Notes under the pieces: model-generated
What the model was told of the DNA's origin: nothing
What the model saw: only the letters and a program-made list of their open reading frames with translations
Databases searched by the model: none
Made by a program: the position numbers and the translations under genes
Part shown: piece after piece, positions 6,524-11,759 of the stretch
Layout of the letters: the number at the start of each line of letters is the position of its first letter
Position numbering within the stretch: position 1 is the stretch's first letter
Source: Oceanospirillaceae bacterium
GTDB lineage: Bacteria; Pseudomonadota; Gammaproteobacteria; Pseudomonadales; Balneatricaceae
DNA: 11,759 nucleotides
Direction of reading: 5' to 3'
NCBI GenBank assembly: GCA_023954795.1
Contig: JAGSHA010000064.1
Coordinates: 1-11,759 of the forward strand

Positions 6524-6919
6524 ATGATTATCCCATCTCCAGATAAATTAGTTGAAAGCAATGTCAGTGTGTTGGCCAAATTTGGCTACAAAGCATTTGA
6601 TGGTGCCGAGGAAGACTGGTCTGGGATGTGGGCGCTGCTGAAAGGGGACTTCGCTACGGCGGAGTTTCCTGACGTATCAGATTTCGCCGACATGCGACCA
6701 AGTCAGCAGGAAGCTGCAAAAATTTATATGCGCCGCCGTCTGATTGCAGATCGATTCTTTGAAGAGTGTCGTGCTGTTCAGGCTGATCTCTATAAAGGTA
6801 TCAATACCGATCAGATGGAACGCTATACGTTGGCAAGGGATGCATATGAAGACAGCGTGAATCACTTTGGTGAAGCGCGTGAAAAACTTGCCGATGTACT
6901 GAAAGACGTTTATTGGTAG
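6524..6919 (+). CDS. Small acidic helical protein of unknown family, probable oxygenase partner
   Basis: A 131-residue soluble protein that I do not recognise. It has no signal peptide, no membrane segment and only one cysteine. Composition and pattern suggest mostly helix: a long amphipathic run from about residue 60 (QQEAAKIYMRRRLIADRFFEE) and a second through the C-terminus (YEDSVNHFGEAREKLADVLKD) ending in YW. The middle part (AEEDWSGMWALLKGDF, about 29-44) is rich in aromatic residues. A GAGG-type ribosome site lies in the 16-base gap after the diiron gene, so the two are almost certainly co-transcribed and probably translated in similar amounts. It is unlike PaaB or PaaD as I know them. 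The likely role is a structural or effector subunit of the diiron enzyme, filling the place of PaaC or PaaB; this rests on context only. Confidence 0.8.
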   Translation: MIIPSPDKLVESNVSVLAKFGYKAFDGAEEDWSGMWALLKGDFATAEFPDVSDFADMRPSQQEAAKIYMRRRLIADRFFEECRAVQADLYKGINTDQMERYTLARDAYEDSVNHFGEAREKLADVLKDVYW

Positions 6920-6941
6920 CGGAAGCTGCAATTGGGTCTTG

Positions 6942-6967
6942 ATATTAATTAATATGTTAATTAATAT
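6942..6967. repeat. AT-only inverted and direct repeat
   Basis: ATATTAATTAA (6942-6952) and TTAATTAATAT (6957-6967) are perfectly complementary across a 4-base loop. Because each arm contains the palindrome TTAATTAA, the 11-base unit TTAATTAATAT is also directly repeated at 6945 and 6957. It starts 22 bases after the stop codon of the 131-residue gene. No T run follows, so a protein-binding site or a weak transcript 3' structure is more likely than a terminator. Confidence 0.55.
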
Positions 6968-7052
6968 TTAAGGCTCAACTGTATATTTTCCTTAAAGGAA
7001 AGAGTCTTATGATCCATTTTCGGCTTCTGCCGGTGATGGAAGTGGAGTATCT

Positions 7053-7066
7053 TTGATTGCGATCAA
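7053..7066. promoter_or_regulatory. Perfect FNR/Anr-type binding site upstream of dctP
   Basis: TTGAT-TGCG-ATCAA matches the consensus TTGATnnnnATCAA exactly. It lies 230 bases before the dctP start. A weak -10 candidate, TATGTT (7091-7096), begins 31.5 bases from the site centre, about 2 bases more than a standard class II activated promoter, so activation is plausible but not certain. Binding by FNR/Anr would tie transporter expression to oxygen. Confidence 0.65.
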
Positions 7067-7146
7067 TATTTGTGGCCTCGTTTAACCCCGTATGTTTTAC
7101 GAATGGCAATTGATACAAAGTTTGATGCATCGGGTGCTTCGTTTGT

Positions 7147-7166
7147 AGCATAACCTGAGTTATGCT
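7147..7166 (+). repeat. Perfect hairpin in the dctP leader
   Basis: AGCATAAC (7147-7154) pairs with GTTATGCT (7159-7166) across the loop CTGA. All eight pairs are perfect. No T run follows. It could be an operator or leader structure. Confidence 0.5.
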
Positions 7167-7211
7167 CGATGTTCAGGGTTCCGTCAGTTTAATGCTGGTA
7201 TAACAGGACCC

Positions 7212-7228
7212 AACAGGTATTACCTGTT
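7212..7228. repeat. Near-perfect 17-base palindrome upstream of dctP
   Basis: AACAGGTA-T-TACCTGTT is symmetric around 7220, the shape expected of an operator for a dimeric repressor. As RNA it would fold into a 6-bp hairpin followed by a T/C-rich tail (TTCTTACTTC), so weak attenuation is an alternative. It is 69 bases before the dctP start. Confidence 0.5.
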
Positions 7229-7296
7229 TCTTACTTCATATAACAATAAGCAAACCACGCATTTAAGCGTGTCTTTAAAGCCAGGAGAGAAAACCA

Positions 7297-8322
7297 ATGA
7301 TAAGAAGAAATTTCCTGAAAACAGCTGCAGCTGTAGGTTTGGGTCTGACTTTGTCCACTTCCGTAATGGCAGAAACTGTCATGCGTGTAGCAAGCTGGCT
7401 GCCGCCGACTCACCCTCAGAATGCTGTTGTTTGGCCTACTTGGGGCAAGTGGGTTGAGGAAGCGACCGAAGGTCGAGTAAAAATTAAAATCGAATATGGT
7501 ATGGGTCACCCAAAAACTATGTTCGAACTGGTTGAAGATGGCGTTGTAGACGCAAGCTTCAGCTACCACGGTTATGTACCGGGTCGCTTCAAGCTGACTC
7601 AGGTTGTTGAGCAGCCAGGTCTGGGCGTGAGCGCTGAAGCCGCTTCTATTGCTCACTGGCGCGTAAACGAAAAATACTTCACCAAAGCGAACGAGCACGA
7701 CGGTCTGGTACTGGCGGCGCTGTTCACACACGGTCCTGGCCAGATTCACATGGCTAAGCCAATTGACTCCCTGTCCGACCTTAAAGGTAAGAAAATCCGT
7801 ATCGGCGGTGGTGTTCAGGGTGAAATCGGTAAGCGTCTGGGCGTGACCGCTGTAGGTGCACCGGCTCCGAAAGTATACGAAATGATGCAGCAGGGCGTTA
7901 TCGATGGTGTTTTCATCCCTATGGGTGAGCAGAAAACACTGCGTCTGAAAGAAGTTGCTCGTAACGTAGTTGCACTGCCAGGTGGTATGTACCTGGGTAG
8001 CTTCTCTATGTTCCTTAGCCCTGACTTCATGGACAGCCTGAGCGAGAAAGATCGTAAAGCTGTGATGAGCGTTTCCGGTGAGAAACTGTCTGCACTGGCA
8101 GGTCGCGCATGGGATGCGGGCGATGCTGCAGGTTACGTGGCTGCTAAAGAAGCAGGCGTGAACTTGAACGAAGTTAATGCTGACGGTGCAATGGCGAAAG
8201 AGTTCAAGAGTCTGGCTAAAGGTATGGACGACGCTTGGATCTCTCACGTTACTGATCGTGGCGTAGATGCGAAAGCTGCTCTGACTGAGCTGCGCTCCAT
8301 CGCTCGCTCTTACGGTAAATAA
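7297..8322 (+). CDS. dctP: TRAP transporter substrate-binding protein (DctP family)
   Basis: A 341-residue periplasmic binding protein. The N-terminus is a signal peptide with a twin-arginine motif, IRRNFLK (2-8), then a hydrophobic stretch and a probable cleavage after VMA (residue 25). The mature part follows the DctP pattern: MRVASWLPPTHPQNAVVWPTWGKWVEEATEGRV (29-61), VYEMMQQGVIDGVF (193-206), and LKGKKIRIGGG (162-172). R168 sits where the family keeps the arginine that grips a ligand carboxylate, so the substrate is probably an organic acid. AGGAG (7283-7287) is nine bases before the ATG. Codon use is strongly biased, as expected for an abundant binding protein. It heads a dctPQM-usp order. 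Because the upstream genes are an oxygenase and PaaX, an aromatic or cyclic carboxylate is a reasonable guess, but not demonstrated. Confidence 0.92.
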   Translation: MIRRNFLKTAAAVGLGLTLSTSVMAETVMRVASWLPPTHPQNAVVWPTWGKWVEEATEGRVKIKIEYGMGHPKTMFELVEDGVVDASFSYHGYVPGRFKLTQVVEQPGLGVSAEAASIAHWRVNEKYFTKANEHDGLVLAALFTHGPGQIHMAKPIDSLSDLKGKKIRIGGGVQGEIGKRLGVTAVGAPAPKVYEMMQQGVIDGVFIPMGEQKTLRLKEVARNVVALPGGMYLGSFSMFLSPDFMDSLSEKDRKAVMSVSGEKLSALAGRAWDAGDAAGYVAAKEAGVNLNEVNADGAMAKEFKSLAKGMDDAWISHVTDRGVDAKAALTELRSIARSYGK

Positions 8323-8333
8323 GGAGTCACCGT

Positions 8334-8849
8334 ATGTCATTTAGTGCCTGGATCACAGCGCACTACGAAGAGAAAGGGCCAGTCAAATGGCTGGCCTTTG
8401 CTCTGGAGTTGGTAGCTGCTGTTACACTGTTTTTGCTGATGGTTCTGACATGTGCAGACGTGTTCGGCCGCTACTTCTTTGACAACTCCGTTGATGGCGC
8501 CACAGAGCTGACAGAGATCGGCATCGCCATTTTGGTCTTTGCTGAAATGCCAGTTATTACCTGGCGGGGTGGCCACGTAGTCGTTGATATTCTTGATCGC
8601 ATGCTGGGTAGCGTGCTTCTTAAAGTGTTGGGCTTACTGTCCGCATTTCTGATGTCTTCATCTCTCTATTTTCTGGGTGATCGGATCTATTTTCTGGCTG
8701 CGCGTTCAATGCGTCGCGACGAGGTAACTGAATATCTCGAACTGCCGGTAGGTCTCATTATTCAGTACATTGCTGTGATGAGCTGGGTAACAGCAGGTGC
8801 AATGATCACCTATGGCGTATACCGCCTCCTGTTCCTCTCTCGTGACTAA
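8334..8849 (+). CDS. dctQ: TRAP transporter small membrane subunit (DctQ family)
   Basis: A 171-residue inner-membrane protein with four predicted membrane helices (about residues 19-41, 58-76, 92-115 and 138-165), the normal DctQ topology. The family signature after helix 1 is present: DVFGRYFFDNSVDGATELTE (42-61), with the conserved arginine R46 and glutamate E58. It joins DctM to form the membrane complex that accepts ligand from DctP and uses an ion gradient. The ribosome site AAGGAG overlaps the dctP stop codon, 11 bases separate the genes, and translation is probably coupled. Confidence 0.92.
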   Translation: MSFSAWITAHYEEKGPVKWLAFALELVAAVTLFLLMVLTCADVFGRYFFDNSVDGATELTEIGIAILVFAEMPVITWRGGHVVVDILDRMLGSVLLKVLGLLSAFLMSSSLYFLGDRIYFLAARSMRRDEVTEYLELPVGLIIQYIAVMSWVTAGAMITYGVYRLLFLSRD

Positions 8850-8886
8850 ATAACGATTATTATAAAGTTAGACAGGTAATTTCAGC

Positions 8887-10215
8887 ATGACAGTAGCACT
8901 GATCGGCTTTGCTATTCTGTTGGTCCTGATCGTCATCGTGCGTATCCCGATTGCGTTTTCCATGGGGATCGTGGGCTTCTTTGGCTTTGCGTACATGCAG
9001 GGTTTGACCTTTGACAACATGGGCGACTTCCGCTGGACAGGTTCTCTGTCCATGGCTGCTAAGCGTGTGGTTGATACCGCGCAGGAATACAGTCTGTCCG
9101 TTGTTCCTCTATTTATTCTTATGGGTAACCTGGTCACCAAGTCCGGTTTGTCCCATGAGTTGTACCGAGCTTCCAATGCCTTCTTAGGTCATCGGAAGGG
9201 CGGTCTGTCCATGGCGACGGTTGTTGCGTGTGGCGGTTTCTCTGCGATCTGTGGTTCGAGCCTGGCAACGTCTGCGACGATGGCTAAGGTGGCGATGCCT
9301 CCGATGCGTAAATACGGTTATGCCGATTCACTGGCAACCGCGTCAATTGCAGCGGGTGGTACGCTGGGCATTCTGATCCCGCCAAGCGTTATTCTGGTGA
9401 TTTACGGTCTGCTGACTGAAACCAGTATTCGCGAGTTGTTTGCTGCGGGCTTCATTCCAGGTTTTCTGGGTATTTTGTTGTACCTGTGTGCTGTTCGTTT
9501 TGTTGTATGGCGCAATCCTGAAGCGGGTCCATGCGGTGAGAAACTGACCTGGCCTGAGCGTATGGAAGCACTGAACGGCGTTTGGGGTGTATTGATCCTG
9601 TTTACCATCGTGATGGGTGGTATCTATATGGGTATCTTCACGCCAACAGAAGCTGCAGGTATCGGTGCCGGTGGTGCATTCTTGATCGCGTTGTCCCGTA
9701 AGACGCTGACGTTTGCCAGCCTGTTCGACATTCTGACCGATACGGGTCGTACGTCTGCGATGCTGTTTGGTGTATTGATCGGTGCGCTGATCTTCTCCAA
9801 CTTCATCAACCGTGCGGGTCTGCCATCTGACTTGCTGGCGTTCGTCCAGGGCATGGATGTATCGCCGATGATGGTTATCTTCGCGATTCTTGGTATCTAC
9901 ATCGTACTGGGTATGGTGTTTGAGAGTCTGTCGATGATGCTGTTGACGGTGCCGATCTTCTTCCCATTGGTTCAGAGCTTAGGTTTTGATCTGGTGTGGT
10001 TCGGTATCGTGGTTGTGGTAGTAACAGAGATCAGTCTGATCACACCGCCGGTGGGTATGAACGTCTTCGTACTCAGTGCCGTACTGCGGGATGTTAAGGC
10101 GAGCACCATCTTTAAGGGTGTAACCCCGTTCTGGTGCGCTGATATTGTGCGCTTGGTTCTGGTAACCCTGATCGCGCCTATCTCATTGTTCCTGCCAGAG
10201 CTTTTATATAGATAA
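8887..10215 (+). CDS. dctM: TRAP transporter large permease (DctM family)
   Basis: A 442-residue protein with many membrane helices, the typical size for DctM. Family motifs are clear: VVPLFILMGNLVTKSGLS (72-89), GGFSAICGSSLATSATMAKVAMPPM (116-140), GGTLGILIPPSVILVIYG (157-174), and the second-half repeat ISLITPPVGMNVFVL near residue 385. The two PP-containing hairpins are the re-entrant segments that form the substrate and ion sites of this elevator-type transporter. It is the translocating subunit, probably sodium-coupled as in characterised members. The gene starts 37 bases after dctQ with a modest ribosome site (AGG at 8874). A GC-rich hairpin follows 12 bases after the stop codon, before usp. 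Confidence 0.93.
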   Translation: MTVALIGFAILLVLIVIVRIPIAFSMGIVGFFGFAYMQGLTFDNMGDFRWTGSLSMAAKRVVDTAQEYSLSVVPLFILMGNLVTKSGLSHELYRASNAFLGHRKGGLSMATVVACGGFSAICGSSLATSATMAKVAMPPMRKYGYADSLATASIAAGGTLGILIPPSVILVIYGLLTETSIRELFAAGFIPGFLGILLYLCAVRFVVWRNPEAGPCGEKLTWPERMEALNGVWGVLILFTIVMGGIYMGIFTPTEAAGIGAGGAFLIALSRKTLTFASLFDILTDTGRTSAMLFGVLIGALIFSNFINRAGLPSDLLAFVQGMDVSPMMVIFAILGIYIVLGMVFESLSMMLLTVPIFFPLVQSLGFDLVWFGIVVVVVTEISLITPPVGMNVFVLSAVLRDVKASTIFKGVTPFWCADIVRLVLVTLIAPISLFLPELLYR

Positions 10216-10226
10216 CGTTATACCCG

Positions 10227-10247
10227 AGGGGGCCTGAGGGCCCCCTT
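10227..10247 (+). terminator. GC-rich hairpin between dctM and usp, partial terminator
   Basis: AGGGGGCC (10227-10234) pairs perfectly with GGCCCCCT (10239-10246) across the loop TGAG. The tail TTGTCAT has only a few T residues, so termination may be incomplete and usp could be expressed partly by read-through, at a lower level than the transporter. Confidence 0.6.
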
Positions 10248-10292
10248 GTCATATCACTCTGTTTGATAAGAGACAGAGGAAAGGAGTCTGAC

Positions 10293-10778
10293 ATGCTGCC
10301 TCAAGTTAAAAAAATTCTGTATGCATCTGATATTGATCAGGGCTCCCGTCCGGCGTTTCGTGCTGCAGTGAGCCTGTGTGGTCACTACAACTCTGAAATT
10401 ACGTTCCTGCACGTGATTGAGCCGCTGAGTGCATCTGCTCAGAGTATCGTCGATACGATGATGAACGATGAGTCACTGCTTGAGATGCACGATCAAAGCA
10501 TTCAGAACCTGCGCGATAAGCTGAAAGAGCGTATCGAACGGTTCTGTGAAACTGAGCTGGAAGAGAGTGAAATGCTGTCTGAAGGTCAGGCGATTGCACG
10601 TGTAGAAGAAGGCACTCCATGGAAAACCATCCTTGAAGTGGCGGACGATATCGACGCAGATGTTATCGTGATGGGTACCCGTACTCACAGTGGTGTTAGC
10701 CAGTTCTTGCTGGGATCTACCGCCAACAAGGTGATGCATCATACCAAGCGGCCAGTGCTGGTTGTGCCGCTTAAGTAA
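10293..10778 (+). CDS. Universal stress protein (UspA domain) linked to the TRAP transporter
   Basis: A 161-residue single-domain Usp. The fold signatures are KKILYASDIDQGSRPAFRAA (6-25), ITFLHVIEPL (36-45), and the nucleotide-binding end DADVIVMGTRTHSGVSQFLLGSTANKVMHHTKRPVLVVP (121-159). The ATP loop G-2x-G-9x-G-S is present as G128, T131 (instead of the second glycine), G141 and S142, so ATP binding is likely. The ATG at 10293 has a strong AAGGAG ribosome site six bases upstream; a TTG at 10263 would add ten unconvincing residues. A Usp directly behind dctPQM has a studied parallel: TeaD of Halomonas elongata, which follows the ectoine transporter teaABC and affects its activity. A similar role here is inferred from position. 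A terminator follows. Confidence 0.9.
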   Translation: MLPQVKKILYASDIDQGSRPAFRAAVSLCGHYNSEITFLHVIEPLSASAQSIVDTMMNDESLLEMHDQSIQNLRDKLKERIERFCETELEESEMLSEGQAIARVEEGTPWKTILEVADDIDADVIVMGTRTHSGVSQFLLGSTANKVMHHTKRPVLVVPLK

Positions 10779-10790
10779 GTTGAGTTTGTA

Positions 10791-10832
10791 TCAAAAAGCG
10801 CGATTTTGCCGCAAGGTGGGTCGCGTTTTTTT
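10791..10832 (+). terminator. Rho-independent terminator after usp
   Basis: AAAAAGCGCGA (10793-10803) pairs with TCGCGTTTTTTT (10821-10832), one G-U pair included. The tail is seven T, and the A run on the other side could let it act in both directions. It lies 13 bases after the usp stop codon, closing the transporter unit. Confidence 0.7.
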
Positions 10833-11133
10833 GTGCTTGGCAGATGCGTGATTTTACCGCTTTAAAGGGTGTCGGAGCGCTAAAAATAAGATTGATTGTT
10901 TCTAAAAAGTGCATTAATAGGTTGGTTTATTGGCGTGTAACAGAGCATTGTTTCCAGTAGGGAATATATATTCTTCAATTGTTCGAGGTTATGTTTGCGT
11001 TGGATTGAGGTATCTTTATCCAATCCGGTTTCTGGTGTCTGCTGCGAAGAACAGTAAGCCAAGGAACAGATATTCTATGCTTTCTCTTTTGAGATAATCA
11101 GAATTAAATAAAGATTAACGATAGGAATCAGAT
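10833..11133 (+). other. Gene-free region before the MBL gene
   Basis: About 300 AT-rich bases with no convincing gene. Visible elements are the 12-base palindrome GAATATATATTC (10962-10973), an inverted repeat GGATTG/CAATCC (11002-11007, 11021-11026), a weak promoter-like pair TTGATT (10892-10897) and TAATAG (10915-10920) at 17 bases spacing, and the ribosome site AGGA (11123-11126) before the MBL start codon. The size suggests an independent promoter for the following gene. Confidence 0.55.
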
Positions 11134-11759
11134 ATGGCGAAGAAGCCCTTTGCGTCCTCCGCGGACCTCGGTGTAAAAACTGAAACACTGGAAATTCTGG
11201 GTGATGGCATCTATGCACTGACCGCTGAAGGTGACCCAAACGTTTGTGCAGTTGAAGGTGAAGACTTCATCGTAGCATTCGAAGCACGCGCAACGCCTAA
11301 AGCAGCACGTGATTGGCTGGAGCAGTTGCGTGAACACACTGACAAGCCTGTTAAGTATCTGGTTCTGTCTCACTACCACGCGGTACGTGTTCTGGGTGCA
11401 GAAGCATACAACGCAGAATCCATCATTGCGCACGAAAAAACCAAGTTCTTGATCGAAGAACGTGGTATGCAGGACTGGGCGTCTGAGTTTGGTCGTATGC
11501 CTCGCTTGTTCCGTGAACCAGACGGCATCAAAGGTCTGACTCACCCTGACATCGTATTCAATGATCGTCTGGAGATCCCACTGGGTGGTGATCGTGGCAA
11601 TCTGGTACTGGAATACTGTGGTCGTGGCCACACTGCGGGTGACATCGTTGCCTGGATTCCTAAACAGAAAGTTCTGTTCGCAGGTGACTTGGTAGAAGCA
11701 GCCGCTGCGCTGTACACCGGTGATGCGTTCCACTTTGACTGGTCTACTGAGACGCTGGA
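11134..11759 (+). CDS. Metallo-beta-lactamase-fold hydrolase with altered metal motif (3' end outside window)
   Basis: The reading frame is open from the ATG to the window edge: 208 complete codons, no stop. It starts LEILGDGIYALTAEGDPNVCAVEGEDFIVAFEARATP (19-55), the usual MBL N-terminal strands. The metal motif HxHxDH is changed to HYHAVR: H80 and H82 remain, but V84 and R85 replace the aspartate and histidine. The third zinc-1 histidine is H166 in GRGHTAGD and the bridging aspartate is D185 in LFAGDLVE. One metal site can therefore form, while the second is damaged. I recall HYHAVRVLGA in other proteobacterial MBL proteins, so it is probably a subfamily trait, not a decayed gene. Function is unknown; a thioester or lactone hydrolase serving the oxygenase pathway is possible. 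Codon use suggests strong expression. About 60-110 residues are probably missing. Confidence 0.85.
   Translation, partial: MAKKPFASSADLGVKTETLEILGDGIYALTAEGDPNVCAVEGEDFIVAFEARATPKAARDWLEQLREHTDKPVKYLVLSHYHAVRVLGAEAYNAESIIAHEKTKFLIEERGMQDWASEFGRMPRLFREPDGIKGLTHPDIVFNDRLEIPLGGDRGNLVLEYCGRGHTAGDIVAWIPKQKVLFAGDLVEAAAALYTGDAFHFDWSTETL

Larger units (their letters stand above)
6920..7296 (+). other. Structured, gene-free region upstream of the TRAP operon
   Basis: These 377 bases contain no convincing gene. In order they hold: an AT-only inverted repeat (6942-6967); TTTCCTT-A-AAGGAAA (6987-7001); a long imperfect hairpin CCATTTTCGGC/GCCGGTGATGG with loop TTCT (7014-7039); a perfect FNR-type site (7053-7066); a perfect 8-bp hairpin (7147-7166); a 17-base palindrome (7212-7228); CACGC/GCGTG (7256-7271); and the dctP ribosome site AGGAG (7283-7287). 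A 15-codon reading frame (7009-7056) with a good ribosome site may be chance. Confidence 0.7.

Noticed and set aside
6085..6579. 164-codon open frame on the - strand over the diiron gene
   Set aside because: It overlaps the diiron gene and the start of the next one, has no recognisable domain, and is explained by codon bias of the coding strand.
7231..8340. Long open frame (369 codons) on the - strand opposite dctP
   Set aside because: It is the exact antisense of dctP, whose codon bias keeps stops out of the opposite frame. The translation is rich in His, Thr, Phe and Cys with no domain, while dctP has a clear family, signal peptide and ribosome site.
10880..11062. 60-codon frame on the - strand in the usp-MBL gap
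   Set aside because: No clear ribosome site, no recognisable features and an AT-rich non-coding look; treated as chance.
11128..11733. 201-codon open frame on the - strand opposite the MBL gene
   Set aside because: Antisense artefact of the same kind. The + strand frame has MBL motifs and a ribosome site.
1..11759. Mobile elements, CRISPR arrays, toxin-antitoxin or defence systems
   Set aside because: No transposase, integrase, spaced direct repeats or small paired toxin-like genes were seen on either strand; the genes are metabolic, transport and regulatory.

Overview
The window looks like chromosomal DNA of a Gram-negative, probably marine, gammaproteobacterium (an Oceanospirillales-type organism is my guess). 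The reasons are close PaaX and PaaY relatives of the enterobacterial type, a QmcA/NfeD pair, a complete TRAP uptake system, moderate GC content and a consensus FNR/Anr box. This is inference from protein resemblance; there is no rRNA or other taxonomic marker here. I see no insertion sequence, CRISPR array, tRNA or phage gene.

Layout. Left part (+ strand): a terminator of an upstream unit, a PaaY-type hexapeptide-repeat protein (75-701), then a membrane SPFH/NfeD pair (847-2214). Middle (- strand): a DUF2889 protein (2926-2312), an adrenodoxin-reductase-type FprA flavoprotein (4326-3013) with its own terminator, and a PaaX-family repressor (5428-4508). A divergent promoter region (about 5429-5724) separates paaX from the + strand unit: a PaaA-like diiron oxygenase subunit (5725-6507) and a 131-residue protein of unknown family (6524-6919). 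A structured 377-base leader carrying a perfect FNR-type site leads into a TRAP transporter (dctP-dctQ-dctM, 7297-10215), a universal stress protein (10293-10778) and, after a terminator and a 300-base gap, the start of a metallo-beta-lactamase-fold protein cut by the window edge (11134 onward).

Working hypothesis. The middle and right parts read as an aromatic- or aryl-CoA-type catabolic locus: uptake by the TRAP system, oxygenation by a PaaA-like diiron protein fed with NADPH electrons by FprA (probably through a ferredoxin not encoded here), control by PaaX, and accessory DUF2889, MBL-fold and PaaY proteins of possible thioesterase or hydrolase roles. What makes it unusual is that the PaaA-like subunit keeps a full set of diiron ligands but stands without PaaB, PaaC, PaaD or PaaE; its only operon partner is the unrecognised 131-residue protein. 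The substrate is not identifiable from this sequence. The diiron, dctP and MBL genes appear rich in codons typical of highly expressed genes (CGT, GGT, CTG, AAC, GAA), suggesting strong expression.
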